Assembly: GCA_934090685.1 (NCBI GenBank)
Contig: CAKOJN010000001.1
Coordinates: 155,452-219,451, forward strand
Origin: an uncultured Bacilli bacterium
GTDB lineage: Bacteria; Bacillota_I; Bacilli_A; RF39; UBA660
Direction: 5' to 3'
DNA: 64,000 nucleotides
The translations under genes were made by a program, and so were the position numbers. A model generated the notes under the pieces. It did no database searches. It was not told the origin of the DNA and was given only the letters and a program-made list of their open reading frames with translations. Positions 17,188 to 25,522 of the stretch are shown in pieces. Numbering within the stretch: the stretch's first letter is position 1; the number at the start of each line of letters is the position of its first letter.

Positions 17188-17298
17188 TTAGATAAAAGCA
17201 CCTAGTATGATTACTAATAAAATAAATAATACTAAAGCAAATGCTGCTCCTGAAATTCCATTTCTATTATTGCATCCACATCCACAACCTGTATTCAT
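17188..17298 (-). CDS. YjcZ-like hydrophobic mini-protein 2
   Basis: 36 residues: MNTGCGCGCNNRNG followed by about 20 hydrophobic residues ending in LGAFI. The Cys/Gly head and single membrane segment fit the YjcZ family, whose members are often made during sporulation. AGGAGG lies eight bases before the ATG. A sporulation-like -10 sequence lies about 35 bases upstream (17331-17339). Confidence 0.8.
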   Translation of the reverse strand: MNTGCGCGCNNRNGISGAAFALVLFILLVIILGAFI

Positions 17299-17330
17299 AA
17301 AACATTCCTCCTTTTTTATCTTTACACTTT

Positions 17331-17339
17331 TATAGTATG
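17331..17339 (-). promoter_or_regulatory. possible sporulation-type -10 (CATACTATA)
   Basis: CATACTATA on the minus strand fits the sigma-G (CATNHTA) or sigma-K (CATANNNTA) -10 consensus. It lies upstream of two genes of a family linked to sporulation. No convincing matching -35 was found. Confidence 0.35.
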
Positions 17340-17370
17340 TTAATGTTAATTTTTTGTGTATGATAATTAC

Positions 17371-17399
17371 TTGTATTTTAGTAGTTTATTTGCTATTAT
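17371..17399 (+). promoter_or_regulatory. prsA promoter
   Basis: TTGTAT (17371-17376), 17 bases, TATTAT (17394-17399) preceded by TGC. Confidence 0.75.
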
Positions 17400-17420
17400 A
17401 ATAAGAGTTAGGAGGATTTT

Positions 17421-18401
17421 ATGAAAAAAACATTTCTAGTTCTAGCAAGTATACTATTACTTACAGGATGTAGTGTAAAATTATCAAATGGTGAAAATGC
17501 AGTCGTAACATTTAAAGAAGGTGGTATTAGTTCTAATGATCTTTATAAAGTATTAAAAGATAATTATGGTGCTAAATATTTAATGGATTTAATTGATTCT
17601 AAATTATTAAAAGAGTTATATAAAACTGATAATAGTGAAACTAATTATGTAAATCAAAATATTAAATCTGCTAAAAAACAAGCAAAAAAATTAAATGCTG
17701 ATTTTGACACTTACTTATCTTATTACTATGGTGTTAAAGATGAAGATGCTTATAGAGATTACTTATCTTTAAATTATAAAAGAAGTTTATGGACTGAAGA
17801 TTATGCTAAAGAATCAGTAACTGAAAAACAAATCAATGAATATTATGAAAATGAATATGTTGGTGATATGGAAGTTAGTCACATCTTAATAACAATTGAT
17901 GCTAATAATAATAGTTCTGAAGATGAAAAGAAAGAAGCAGAAGAAAAAGCATTAAATACTGCTAAAGAAGTTATCAAAGCATTAGACAAAGGTGAAAAAT
18001 TTGAAGATTTAGCTAAAAAATATTCTAAAGATGAAGATACTTCAAAAAAAGGTGGTTCTCTTGGAAAAATAAATGTTGGAGATTACACAAGTGAAGTTGT
18101 TGATGCTGCTAAAGATTTAGAAGTTGGCGCTTACACTACTACACCAGTTAAATCATCATATGGATATCATATAGTTTACTTAAAGAGTCAAGATAAAAAA
18201 TCTGAATTAAACGATGATGTTACTGATAAAATCAAAACTATTATTGGTAATGAAATTGCTCAAGAATCAAATTTCTATGTTAAAGCTTTAAAAGCATTAA
18301 GAGAAAAAAATGAAATGAAATTTAAAGATACTGCATTAGAAAAAGAATTCAATAAATTAATGACTCAATATGAAAATCAAACACAAAGTTCAAATGAATA
18401 A
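17421..18401 (+). CDS. prsA: PrsA-type foldase lipoprotein (parvulin peptidyl-prolyl isomerase)
   Basis: 326 residues. Signal peptide with lipobox LLLTGC; Cys17 would be lipidated and the protein anchored outside the membrane. PrsA helps secreted proteins fold after export. The parvulin domain lies at about 150-250 (MEVSHILI, FEDLAKKYSKD, GGSLGKI, SYGYHIVYLKS). Lys-rich helical regions flank it. AGGAGG lies 6 bases before the ATG. Monocistronic, ending at the terminator 18402-18425. Confidence 0.92.
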   Translation: MKKTFLVLASILLLTGCSVKLSNGENAVVTFKEGGISSNDLYKVLKDNYGAKYLMDLIDSKLLKELYKTDNSETNYVNQNIKSAKKQAKKLNADFDTYLSYYYGVKDEDAYRDYLSLNYKRSLWTEDYAKESVTEKQINEYYENEYVGDMEVSHILITIDANNNSSEDEKKEAEEKALNTAKEVIKALDKGEKFEDLAKKYSKDEDTSKKGGSLGKINVGDYTSEVVDAAKDLEVGAYTTTPVKSSYGYHIVYLKSQDKKSELNDDVTDKIKTIIGNEIAQESNFYVKALKALREKNEMKFKDTALEKEFNKLMTQYENQTQSSNE

Positions 18402-18425
18402 AAAAAACCTCACATGAGGTTTTTT
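18402..18425. terminator. bidirectional terminator between prsA and recX
   Basis: AAAACCTC, ACAT, GAGGTTTT with A and T runs on the two sides. It serves prsA on the plus strand and recX on the minus strand; the recX stop lies in the stem. Confidence 0.85.
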
Positions 18426-19156
18426 AATTTTACATTAATTTCATCATAACTATAGCCTTTTCTTAAAAGATAGTTTATTAGTTTATTTTTATCATCCTTA
18501 TATTTCTTTAAAGCACGATTTAAATCCTTTTCTAGAGCATTAGACTCGTACTTAATATTACTAAGTATATTATCTATCATATATTTATCATATCCTAGAT
18601 TAAATAAATCATTTTTAAGTTTAGTAATAAACATATAATAACTTTTATTATTCATAAGGTTCTTCTTTTTATTAACTATTTTTATAAGTCTTTCTTCCCA
18701 TAACGAATCATTAAAATTATTTAAATAATTATCTATATCACTTTCATTAAATTCAAGTTCTAATAATAACTTTTTAATTTTAAAAGGTCCATCATTACTA
18801 AGATTAATTTTATCATTAATAAAGGCACTTATATATTGTCTATCATCAAGTATTTTTAAACTAATTAACTTATCAATTACTTTATTTATTAGTTCTTCTT
18901 CATAACCTTTTTTCTTTAAATATTTATATATTTCTTTTCTATTTCTCATTTTAGTTTCAATATAACTTAATGACATATCATATGCTTCATAAAACTTATT
19001 TTCATCTATTATTTTATCAAGTAATTCTAGAGACACATCTTTTAAAAGTAATAAATCATATTTTAAAATAACATCTTCAAAAAGCATAATTTCATTATTA
19101 TCAAAATATACTTTATATTTATTTTTACCTATTTTTTTATATTTATTTATCTTCAT
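18410..19156 (-). CDS. recX: regulatory protein RecX
   Basis: 248 residues. RecX proteins bind RecA filaments and control recombination. Repeated three-helix units are visible, with the signature region AYDMSLSYIETKMRNRKEI, KKKGYEEELINKVIDKLISL and DDRQYISAFIND. GGAGG lies 5 bases before the ATG. recA itself is not in the window. Confidence 0.88.
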   Translation of the reverse strand: MKINKYKKIGKNKYKVYFDNNEIMLFEDVILKYDLLLLKDVSLELLDKIIDENKFYEAYDMSLSYIETKMRNRKEIYKYLKKKGYEEELINKVIDKLISLKILDDRQYISAFINDKINLSNDGPFKIKKLLLELEFNESDIDNYLNNFNDSLWEERLIKIVNKKKNLMNNKSYYMFITKLKNDLFNLGYDKYMIDNILSNIKYESNALEKDLNRALKKYKDDKNKLINYLLRKGYSYDEINVKLKNLM

Positions 19157-19245
19157 TCATGCCTCCATACATTATTTAAATAATACACCACGAATACATG
19201 TTTGTCAACGAATATATTTTATTTAATTAACTTTTTTTACAAAAG

Positions 19246-19270
19246 AAAAAAGTCTCATGTGAAACTTTTT
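19246..19270 (-). terminator. terminator of the CofE-like gene
   Basis: On the minus strand AAAAAGTTTCA and TGAGACTTTTT pair with one G-T wobble, followed by further T. The first arm overlaps the stop codon. Confidence 0.7.
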
Positions 19271-20456
19271 AATCATTACTATAATTTGTAAAATATCTTT
19301 GAATTAGTACAACTGGCGTACCTTTATCCCCACTTCCACTTGTTAAATCACAAAGACTTCCAAGTAAATCTGTATAACGTCTTGGTGTTGTACCCTGAGT
19401 AGCCATCGTACCTTTTAATTCTTTATCTTTTGCTTTAATTTCTTCCCTCATTGCCTCATTTAATTTTTCACCATGAAGATTTTTAAATTTATTTTCACTA
19501 AAGTATTTAAGTTTTATTTCATTTGGACTTCCTTCTAACCCACTAGTATAAGCAGGACTAACAACAGGATCAGCAAGTTCCCATATTTTGCCTACTGGAT
19601 CTTTAAAAGCTCCATCACCATATACCATTACTTCTATGTTCTTACCTGTTTTTTCTTTCATTAAACTTTGTATTCTTTTAACCAGTACATCTCCAGTTCT
19701 TGGGAATAATTTAACTCTTTCTTCAGTAGAACGATTACTACCTAAAAGACCATATGGTGAGTATCCACTACCATCAACACTTTGATTTAATATTTCACTC
19801 ATCATTATTACATTAGCGCTACTGTCACTCTTTAATATTCTTTCTTTAGTTTCTTTTCTTGTATGAATATCACATACAATAACATCTTTAGTATATTTTA
19901 AAATATCTTCCGGTTTATTTGAAAATATCATTTCAAACTCACAACCTTCTTTTAATACTAAATCTCTATACACTTCATACATATTAACACCTGTAAATAA
20001 ATGTTTAAAATGAATGAACTTTTCTTTATACTCTTCTTCAGTTATTAAATCAGACAATCCAATGTTATATTTAATTAAATCATCTTTATATAAAATATCA
20101 TTACCAACTTCATCAGATGGAAAACTAGATAAAATAGTTATCTTCTTAGTACTTCTTGCCATTGCTGATAAAAGTACTGCGAATCTATTTCTACTTAGTA
20201 TTGGAAAAACAACACCAATATGATCAGAATTTAATTTGTTTTTGATATCTTTTGCTATTTGATCTAAAGTAGCAAAATTACCTTCACTTATTCCTACTAC
20301 TGCTTCTGTTACAGCAATAACATCTTTGTCATTAAAATCAAATTTTTCACTTTTACTTGCTTTTAATACAGAATCTACTACTATAGATGCAAGATCATCA
20401 CCCTCTTTTATAATAGGTGTTCTAATACCCCTAACTATAGTTCCTACATTTCTCAT
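19269..20456 (-). CDS. F420-0:gamma-glutamyl ligase-like (CofE family) protein
   Basis: 395 residues. The N-terminus (GTIVRGIRTPIIKEGDDLAS, then DKDVIAVTEAVVGISEGN) matches the CofE/FbiB amide-ligase family. True CofE adds glutamate to F420-0 with GTP. Nothing else in the window belongs to F420 synthesis, and Bacillota carry such homologues without F420, so the real substrate is unknown. The protein is longer than archaeal CofE (about 250). AGGAG lies 9 bases before the ATG. Confidence 0.7.
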   Translation of the reverse strand: MRNVGTIVRGIRTPIIKEGDDLASIVVDSVLKASKSEKFDFNDKDVIAVTEAVVGISEGNFATLDQIAKDIKNKLNSDHIGVVFPILSRNRFAVLLSAMARSTKKITILSSFPSDEVGNDILYKDDLIKYNIGLSDLITEEEYKEKFIHFKHLFTGVNMYEVYRDLVLKEGCEFEMIFSNKPEDILKYTKDVIVCDIHTRKETKERILKSDSSANVIMMSEILNQSVDGSGYSPYGLLGSNRSTEERVKLFPRTGDVLVKRIQSLMKEKTGKNIEVMVYGDGAFKDPVGKIWELADPVVSPAYTSGLEGSPNEIKLKYFSENKFKNLHGEKLNEAMREEIKAKDKELKGTMATQGTTPRRYTDLLGSLCDLTSGSGDKGTPVVLIQRYFTNYSND

Positions 20457-20511
20457 AAAACCACTCTCCTATTATATTTTAACATTTTTAATAATTAATA
20501 AAAACCATATA

Positions 20512-22155
20512 TTACATATGGTTTACATTTATATTCATACTTCCATCTATAGAATAAGTTAATAAACTCCTATCTAATGCATTTGAAACACTAGTATGAT
20601 AATACCATTTTCCATCTTTGATAAACCCTAAATATCCGTGTGAGTTTTTATTTCTATTTTTAAGATTATCATTTGACAATAACGTATCAGTAAGAATTTC
20701 ATTGCTTTCAAGAGCAAATAAATCATTTTCAGTAAGAACTTTGTATTTATTAAAATTAAATTTATCTTGTTCTTCCGATAAAGTCAAAACATTATATGAA
20801 TGTAGATTTATACCAGATACTTTAGTTTTAAACATAGGATCAATAATAATAACTGAAGTTCCATTACTTCTTCTTAATATTCTAGTTCTAACACTCCTAT
20901 TGGCATTACGTTTATCATAATAATATTCATCATTTTCATCAATGCCACCTAAATATTGTTCACTTTTATCTGAACAAAAAAGTTTACTTATTATTCCTAA
21001 TCTATTTCTGCACCTTATAATAGATTCACTTATTTCTTCTAGTTTTTCTAATTTTTCTAATTCAGTTAAATCATCATCTCTTTTTATTATTTCTCTTTTA
21101 ATTTTCAAATCATCAAATGTTTTTCTTTCTTTATCTAAGTCAAAATCTGCTAAATATATTTTAGGTAAACTAATTTTTTTATTAGAATTTATACTAAATG
21201 ATATATATGCTTGTAAAGACTTTGCATTATCAGCGGCAAATTCATTATATAAACCTATTTTAGCAACATTAATTATACTTCCATCTTTCTTTTTAAACTT
21301 TTCAAAATTATAACTTTGTGAATATGATAAGACTGATTCTAATAGTTGTCTTTTTTCTTTTTCAGTCATAGAACTAAGATTTCCTTTATGTTTACTTTTT
21401 ATGCCACGAAATGGTACATGCCTTTTTTCAAATTCATCAACATCTTGTGCAAAAAAACATAAATTTTTTTCATCATCTGTATCAGTTTTATATAATTGAG
21501 AGTCCCATGTTAGATCACAATAATATGTTTTTCCATTTAATGTAACTGTATTCCATGCATGACCACCAGATGATGTTTTGCCTATTAAATATTCACATGG
21601 AATATCTAATCTATCCATAAGTTCCTTATACATATAAGAATAGCCAGCACAAACAACCTCTTGTGATAAAAATCCTCTTAATGATCTTATGTTAAGTGAA
21701 TTTTTATTAAAATATTCTGGATCATATTTAGTATTTCTCATAATATAATTATAAACATACACTGCAGTTTGTGCTTTTGACCAATTTGGATTTATTTTAC
21801 TAAGTATTTTATCAATTTTATGATTAATTCTTTTAATTTCACCAGGAGAATATAAAGAAGCAGTTAATAAGTCAGATAAATTTCTTTCATTACAATTAGA
21901 TAATATTCTTTCATCATTTACGGATGATAATCTTATAATCAAATTATCTATTCCACATAAAATATCTATTCCCTCTTCAGTTATAGAAGCAGTATTTTTA
22001 GTAATAACACACATCCTAACATTAGGATGATTATTTCTATGTATCGCTATTATATCTCTAATTTGTTTAGCTGTATATTCTGTGACCATTGAACACTCAA
22101 TACAATATATTCCTCTAGACTCTAATGCTTTAACAGCAGTCTTATCATTAATCAT
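20512..22155 (-). CDS. transglutaminase-like cysteine protease-fold protein
   Basis: 547 residues from ATG at 22155, which has AGAGG nine bases upstream; an in-frame ATG three codons earlier touches that site. A transglutaminase-like core lies at about 140-235, with the catalytic Cys in VVCAGYSYMYKEL, His in GGHAWNTV and Asp in YYCDLTWDS. The remaining 300 residues are unknown and largely polar. No signal peptide is visible, so it should act in the cytosol. It overlaps the leucine-rich-repeat gene by 8 bases, so the two are probably translated together. Confidence 0.75.
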   Translation of the reverse strand: MINDKTAVKALESRGIYCIECSMVTEYTAKQIRDIIAIHRNNHPNVRMCVITKNTASITEEGIDILCGIDNLIIRLSSVNDERILSNCNERNLSDLLTASLYSPGEIKRINHKIDKILSKINPNWSKAQTAVYVYNYIMRNTKYDPEYFNKNSLNIRSLRGFLSQEVVCAGYSYMYKELMDRLDIPCEYLIGKTSSGGHAWNTVTLNGKTYYCDLTWDSQLYKTDTDDEKNLCFFAQDVDEFEKRHVPFRGIKSKHKGNLSSMTEKEKRQLLESVLSYSQSYNFEKFKKKDGSIINVAKIGLYNEFAADNAKSLQAYISFSINSNKKISLPKIYLADFDLDKERKTFDDLKIKREIIKRDDDLTELEKLEKLEEISESIIRCRNRLGIISKLFCSDKSEQYLGGIDENDEYYYDKRNANRSVRTRILRRSNGTSVIIIDPMFKTKVSGINLHSYNVLTLSEEQDKFNFNKYKVLTENDLFALESNEILTDTLLSNDNLKNRNKNSHGYLGFIKDGKWYYHTSVSNALDRSLLTYSIDGSMNINVNHM

Positions 22156-22852
22156 TATCAACATCCTCTTTAGTATAAATAAACGAATGTCTGTTAGTTA
22201 CTTTTATGCCTTTATAAATCAACTCTTTAAATATTAATTTATTGTTTCTAAACTGACTTCCCGATATTGAAACACACTTTAAATTTGGTAAATATTTTAA
22301 AAATGAAAAATCAACTATATTACTATCATCAAGATCAATAGTATCCAAACTATTAAGATTACTTAATGCGCTAATATCATCTATCTTACTACTTGTTAAT
22401 GATAAATATTGAAGTTCATTTAAATTATTTAAAAAATCTAAATTTTCAAGAGTTATATCTATTAAATATAATCTTTTTAAATGAAGTTGTTTAGATACAA
22501 AATTATAATCAGATATTTTACTTTTAATAATACCTAATGTATCTAATAAATAGTTATCTATAAAAGATATTTCTTCTACTATAGAGTTATTAAATATTAA
22601 TTTTTTAAGAGGTAAATATGTAAAATACTTATTATCTGTTTCTGATACATAAACAAAATTTAATCTTAATGATTCTAAATTGTGAAAATCAGATAATACA
22701 TTAAGATCCATCGGAGTAGTAATATGATACTCATAATCATAAAAATCTATTACTAAATCATCTACTAAGTTTAACTCTTCAGGAGTAAATTCCTTCTTAG
22801 TAACTAATAGTTTATCACATAAAAATTCTATTAAATTATCATTGTATTTCAT
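22148..22852 (-). CDS. leucine-rich repeat protein
   Basis: 234 residues. From about residue 45 on, regular repeats of roughly 20-22 residues appear (for example LDFLNNLNELQYLSLTSSKI and the following DDISALSNLNSLDTIDLDDS), the SDS22/internalin-like type. No signal peptide or anchor, so intracellular. Such repeats are protein-binding surfaces. Overlaps the transglutaminase-like gene downstream, hinting at a shared process. AGAGGAG precedes the ATG. Confidence 0.75.
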   Translation of the reverse strand: MKYNDNLIEFLCDKLLVTKKEFTPEELNLVDDLVIDFYDYEYHITTPMDLNVLSDFHNLESLRLNFVYVSETDNKYFTYLPLKKLIFNNSIVEEISFIDNYLLDTLGIIKSKISDYNFVSKQLHLKRLYLIDITLENLDFLNNLNELQYLSLTSSKIDDISALSNLNSLDTIDLDDSNIVDFSFLKYLPNLKCVSISGSQFRNNKLIFKELIYKGIKVTNRHSFIYTKEDVDND

Positions 22853-22914
22853 ACTTACTCCTCTACTTTAATCTAGTATACCATAAATTACACAAAATAA
22901 AAAGTACATAAGTA

Positions 22915-23418
22915 CTATTTTAGAAGTCTATATTTTCCTATAAAAGGTAGTTCTTTACTTTGACCATTTGTTGTATTTAAAATACCAAATCCTACTAAAA
23001 ATGCTAATGTAACATAAAGTATATAACATATAAATTCAATAATACCAGGTACAAATTCACGTCCAAATCCACCATCAACCGCAAATAAAGAACATAGAAT
23101 TCTAGTCACAAAAAATATTATTATAGTACAAAAAGTTAAACTTAATCCCTGATTAGTATGAAAATGTAAGTAGTTAGATTTTTTATATTTAGATGTAATT
23201 ATATAATATAAAGATACAAATGGTATATATGATATGACCGCGTCTGTTTTATATTTTAAAACCTCATCAGGAGTAAACTTAGTAGTTTCATTTTTAGTAT
23301 TGATTATCTTTTCAACAGTTTCAATTGTTTTATCAGCATAATCTTTATTCTCTTTAATCTCTTCCTTTATTTCTGTTTCATTTTTAATTTTTTCATTATC
23401 ATTAAGACTTTGATTCAT
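22915..23418 (-). CDS. DUF4870/Tic20-like membrane protein
   Basis: 167 residues. The first 60 are charged (many Lys/Glu). Then come YIPFVSLYYIIT, LHFHTNQGLSLTF and two more hydrophobic segments. The FHxNQGL motif and 3-4 helices fit the DUF4870/Tic20-like family of small membrane proteins of unknown function. GGAAGG precedes the ATG. Monocistronic. Confidence 0.6.
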   Translation of the reverse strand: MNQSLNDNEKIKNETEIKEEIKENKDYADKTIETVEKIINTKNETTKFTPDEVLKYKTDAVISYIPFVSLYYIITSKYKKSNYLHFHTNQGLSLTFCTIIIFFVTRILCSLFAVDGGFGREFVPGIIEFICYILYVTLAFLVGFGILNTTNGQSKELPFIGKYRLLK

Positions 23419-23482
23419 ATTATTACCTTCCTATTCTCATTATAACAAATATTTTACTTTAATACTATGTTTAATATTATGT

Positions 23483-23510
23483 TTGAATATTTAAAAATAT
23501 GTGTTATAAT
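23483..23510 (+). promoter_or_regulatory. tRNA-Leu promoter
   Basis: TTGAAT (23483-23488), 16 bases, TATAAT (23505-23510) preceded by TGT, ten bases before the tRNA. Confidence 0.7.
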
Positions 23511-23519
23511 TTTATTAAT

Positions 23520-23606
23520 GCAAGTGTGGCGGAACTGGTAGACGCATCAGACTCAAAATCTGACGACAGCAATGTCTTGTGGGTTCGATTCCCATCTCTT
23601 GCACCA
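23520..23606 (+). tRNA. tRNA-Leu(CAA)
   Basis: 87 bases with encoded CCA. Anticodon stem TCAGA/TCTGA encloses loop CTCAAAA, anticodon CAA (codon UUG). The long variable arm (class II) and the T arm with GGTTCGATTCC are present. The acceptor stem GCAAGTG/CTCTTGC has one T-T mismatch at pair 6. Confidence 0.95.
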
Positions 23607-23648
23607 TTAAAGAATCTGGTTGAACTTTGGTTCAATTAACAAATAAAT

Positions 23649-23678
23649 ATCAATTCTAGAAATGGAATTGATTTTTTT
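23649..23678 (+). terminator. tRNA-Leu terminator
   Basis: ATCAATTC (23649-23656) pairs with GAATTGAT (23665-23672), then a run of T. A second hairpin (TTGAAC/GTTCAA) precedes it at about 23620. Confidence 0.8.
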
Positions 23679-23718
23679 ATTGTATTAATAAGAAAAAGAT
23701 GATTTGGAGCGATAGAAT

Positions 23719-23747
23719 TTGACAAATACGGAATTATATGCTAAAAT
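23719..23747 (+). promoter_or_regulatory. promoter of the 132-residue gene
   Basis: TTGACA (23719-23724), 17 bases, TAAAAT (23742-23747) preceded by TGC. Confidence 0.75.
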
Positions 23748-23775
23748 ATAAACCATTCGAAAGGGGAATATTAAC

Positions 23776-24174
23776 ATGATAAGTAAAGAAGAAATTGATT
23801 TATTTGCCATCTCTACGATTAAAGATTGTGCATTGGAGGTATTTAATAGAAGTAATTTATTACAATATGAATCAGTTTGTCAACAAATAGATAGATGTGA
23901 TTTGCCAGAACAAGACAAAGAAATTCTTAAAAATACAAATTATATTTTATTATTAATAAAAATACAAATGTTACAAAATGCAGATCATAGTTGTAGTATT
24001 GAGATGAATTCAAATGGGACTTTCTTATGTGATACAAAAATAGGTGAAACCTTTGATAGCAATTTATTATGCCAATTATGCGTTGAAAATGAAATTGATG
24101 TTGCTACTAGTCAAAAAGCTGGTTCTATAGAATTGCATTTTTATATAGATGAAAAAAAGAGAACAAGAAAATAA
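23776..24174 (+). CDS. small cytosolic protein of unknown function
   Basis: 132 residues, rich in Asp, Glu and Cys (7 Cys). No membrane segment, no known motif. The promoter and a GGGG ribosome site nine bases before the ATG are good, so the gene is real. It opens the accessory stretch downstream of tRNA-Leu, where codon use looks slightly less AT-skewed than in the neighbours. No function can be assigned. Confidence 0.6.
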   Translation: MISKEEIDLFAISTIKDCALEVFNRSNLLQYESVCQQIDRCDLPEQDKEILKNTNYILLLIKIQMLQNADHSCSIEMNSNGTFLCDTKIGETFDSNLLCQLCVENEIDVATSQKAGSIELHFYIDEKKRTRK

Positions 24175-24228
24175 TGAGATAAACCATTTTTTAATTAATA
24201 TTAGTTAAATTTATGGTATATTATATAT

Positions 24229-24370
24229 AGAACTGATATTTATTAGTTGTTCTTTTAGATATAAGTGTTCAAAATAGGCTCTTGTATCGCACCAGATTGA
24301 TAGGAGACTCGAACTTTTTCGAGATAATATAAAAACTACTCTCAAATAAATAAGAAAGTAGTTTTATTTT
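24229..24370 (+). ncRNA. putative structured small RNA
   Basis: A stretch with no open frame. A possible promoter (TTAATA, 16 bases, TGG-TATATT at 24217-24222) precedes it. It holds hairpins AACTGATATTTATTAGTT and CTCGAA-CTTT-TTCGAG, and ends in a terminator-like stem (AAAACTACT/AGTAGTTTT followed by ATTTT). The class is not recognised. The terminator stem also works on the minus strand, so the direction is not certain. Confidence 0.35.
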
Positions 24371-24488
24371 GACAATTTAGTAAGACAATATTCTATATGA
24401 CAATGTGAAAAGAAACAATTCCAAATATTTTATCAAGTCATACAAATCATTATCACATCTAAACTCTAATTCATCTAGTATAATTAAA

Positions 24489-24581
24489 TTATTTTTTTAT
24501 TGCTAACGCCAATAAGGTAGAAAGTAACAAAATGATAGCAATGAACTTTAGAGTTTTTATAATAAAAGTCCTAGTTTTCAT
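24489..24581 (-). CDS. 30-residue hydrophobic peptide (type I toxin-like)
   Basis: 30 residues: a basic head MKTRTFIIKTLK, a hydrophobic core FIAIILLLSTLLALAI and a KK tail. Ribosome site AGAAGG lies six bases before the ATG. Size, charged ends and single membrane span are those of type I toxin peptides (TxpA, Fst or Ibs type), though I match no named family. A strong plus-strand terminator lies 50 bases upstream of its start (24633-24664), so a plus-strand transcript ending there may cross its 5' leader as antisense. A chance frame in AT-rich DNA remains possible. Confidence 0.4.
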   Translation of the reverse strand: MKTRTFIIKTLKFIAIILLLSTLLALAIKK

Positions 24582-24632
24582 CTTTACCTTCTAAGAATAA
24601 CCTATATTTTTTAGTAATATCTACTCGTGAGC

Positions 24633-24664
24633 ACACAAAAGATTATTCTTTTGTGTCTTTTTTT
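24633..24664 (+). terminator. strong plus-strand terminator with no obvious gene before it
   Basis: ACACAAAAGA, loop TTAT, TCTTTTGTGT and then seven T. The nearest plus-strand gene end is more than 450 bases upstream, so an unannotated transcript must end here. Confidence 0.8.
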
Positions 24665-24694
24665 GGTACAATAATTATGTGAGGTGATGATTAT

Positions 24695-24799
24695 ATGTCT
24701 AAAAAAACTTTTCTAACTGTTAATGAATTAATAGATAACATTAAATTAAAAAGTTCAGGATTAGATAGGAGATTCATTCTGCTACCCACCCTCATATAA
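24695..24799 (+). pseudogene. 34-residue gene remnant, perhaps the start of an Abi-type gene
   Basis: A perfect ribosome site (GAGGTGAT) and ATG open a frame of 34 codons. The beginning, MSKKTFLTVNELIDNIKLK, resembles the first residues of Abi_2/AbiF-type abortive-infection proteins. After about 23 codons it loses likeness to anything. It stops directly before a 29-base sequence that also ends the gene at 25523-26050. Best explained as a truncated gene at a deletion junction. The Abi assignment rests on one short stretch and is weak. Confidence 0.4.
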
Positions 24800-24828
24800 A
24801 AACTTAAGAAATAGAGTTTTAAAAAAAT
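24800..24828 (+). repeat. direct repeat, copy 1 (copy 2 at 26036-26065)
   Basis: AAACTTAAGAAATAGAGTTT and the following T/A run match the end of the gene at 25523-26050 and its downstream sequence, with a single one-base indel. This copy lacks the coding sequence that normally precedes it. Confidence 0.75.
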
Positions 24829-24873
24829 ATTATTAATAAAAACATTTAAAATAATGTATGAAAAGGAACTAAT

Positions 24874-25425
24874 ATGAAAAAAGGAAAAGTAGTAATATTA
24901 ATTGGAACAAAAAGAGCAGGTAAAACAACTACCGCTGTTAGATTAAATAAAGAATACGGATGGAATTATTTGGAGTTTGATCACTTATTAGATTCATTGG
25001 ACTTAGTAATAGATGATACTAATAAAAAAGAAAAAGAATTTAATTTTTTTGAATCAATGATTAATTTCCAATTAGAAGATGCAAATAATTATGGAATAAA
25101 TACAATAATAGTTGTTTGGGATTTTAAACCAGAACAATTGAGTAAATTAAAAAGATTTAATGAAGTCAAAATATATTGTTTAGTACCTATTAATATAACA
25201 AAAGAAATATTGGATGAAACATTAGTAAAATATTCTGATGATTATGACTGGCCTAAAACCGCATCAGAGGAAGATTTAATTAGAAACAAAAATAATATAT
25301 TATTAGAAAGAGACATGTTTTTAAAAGAATGCCCAAAATACAATATTACCATATTTGATACGTCATATTATGATGATAGAAATACTAAGATCAATGAATT
25401 AATTAATAAAATCCAAAAGAATTAA
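24874..25425 (+). CDS. P-loop NTPase, small-molecule-kinase-like
   Basis: 183 residues. Walker A GTKRAGKTTTA lies at residues 11-21, right after the first strand (KVVILI). The layout resembles shikimate/adenylate-kinase-like P-loop folds. An IIVVWDF strand (about 73-79) may hold the Walker B Asp. No substrate-specific motif is recognised. AAGGA lies 6 bases before the ATG. Monocistronic, closed by a good terminator. Confidence 0.65.
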   Translation: MKKGKVVILIGTKRAGKTTTAVRLNKEYGWNYLEFDHLLDSLDLVIDDTNKKEKEFNFFESMINFQLEDANNYGINTIIVVWDFKPEQLSKLKRFNEVKIYCLVPINITKEILDETLVKYSDDYDWPKTASEEDLIRNKNNILLERDMFLKECPKYNITIFDTSYYDDRNTKINELINKIQKN

Positions 25426-25451
25426 AAGTACTTAATCTACAAGTACTTTTT
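25424..25451 (+). terminator. terminator of the P-loop gene
   Basis: AAAAGTACTT, a 7-base loop, AAGTACTTTT and TT. Confidence 0.85.
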
Positions 25452-25466
25452 ATATCTAAATAAAGA

Positions 25467-25495
25467 TTGATTTTTTCATTTTTTTATTGTATGAT
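25467..25495 (+). promoter_or_regulatory. promoter of the 175-residue gene
   Basis: TTGATT (25467-25472), 17 bases, TATGAT (25490-25495). Confidence 0.6.
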
Positions 25496-25522
25496 ATGTA
25501 TACATTTGAAAGGATATGAAAA

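Noticed and set aside
24290..24320. tRNA-like T-arm (GAGACTCGAAC) in the putative small RNA
   Set aside because: The motif on the opposite strand (GTTCGAGTCTC) has no acceptor or anticodon stem around it.
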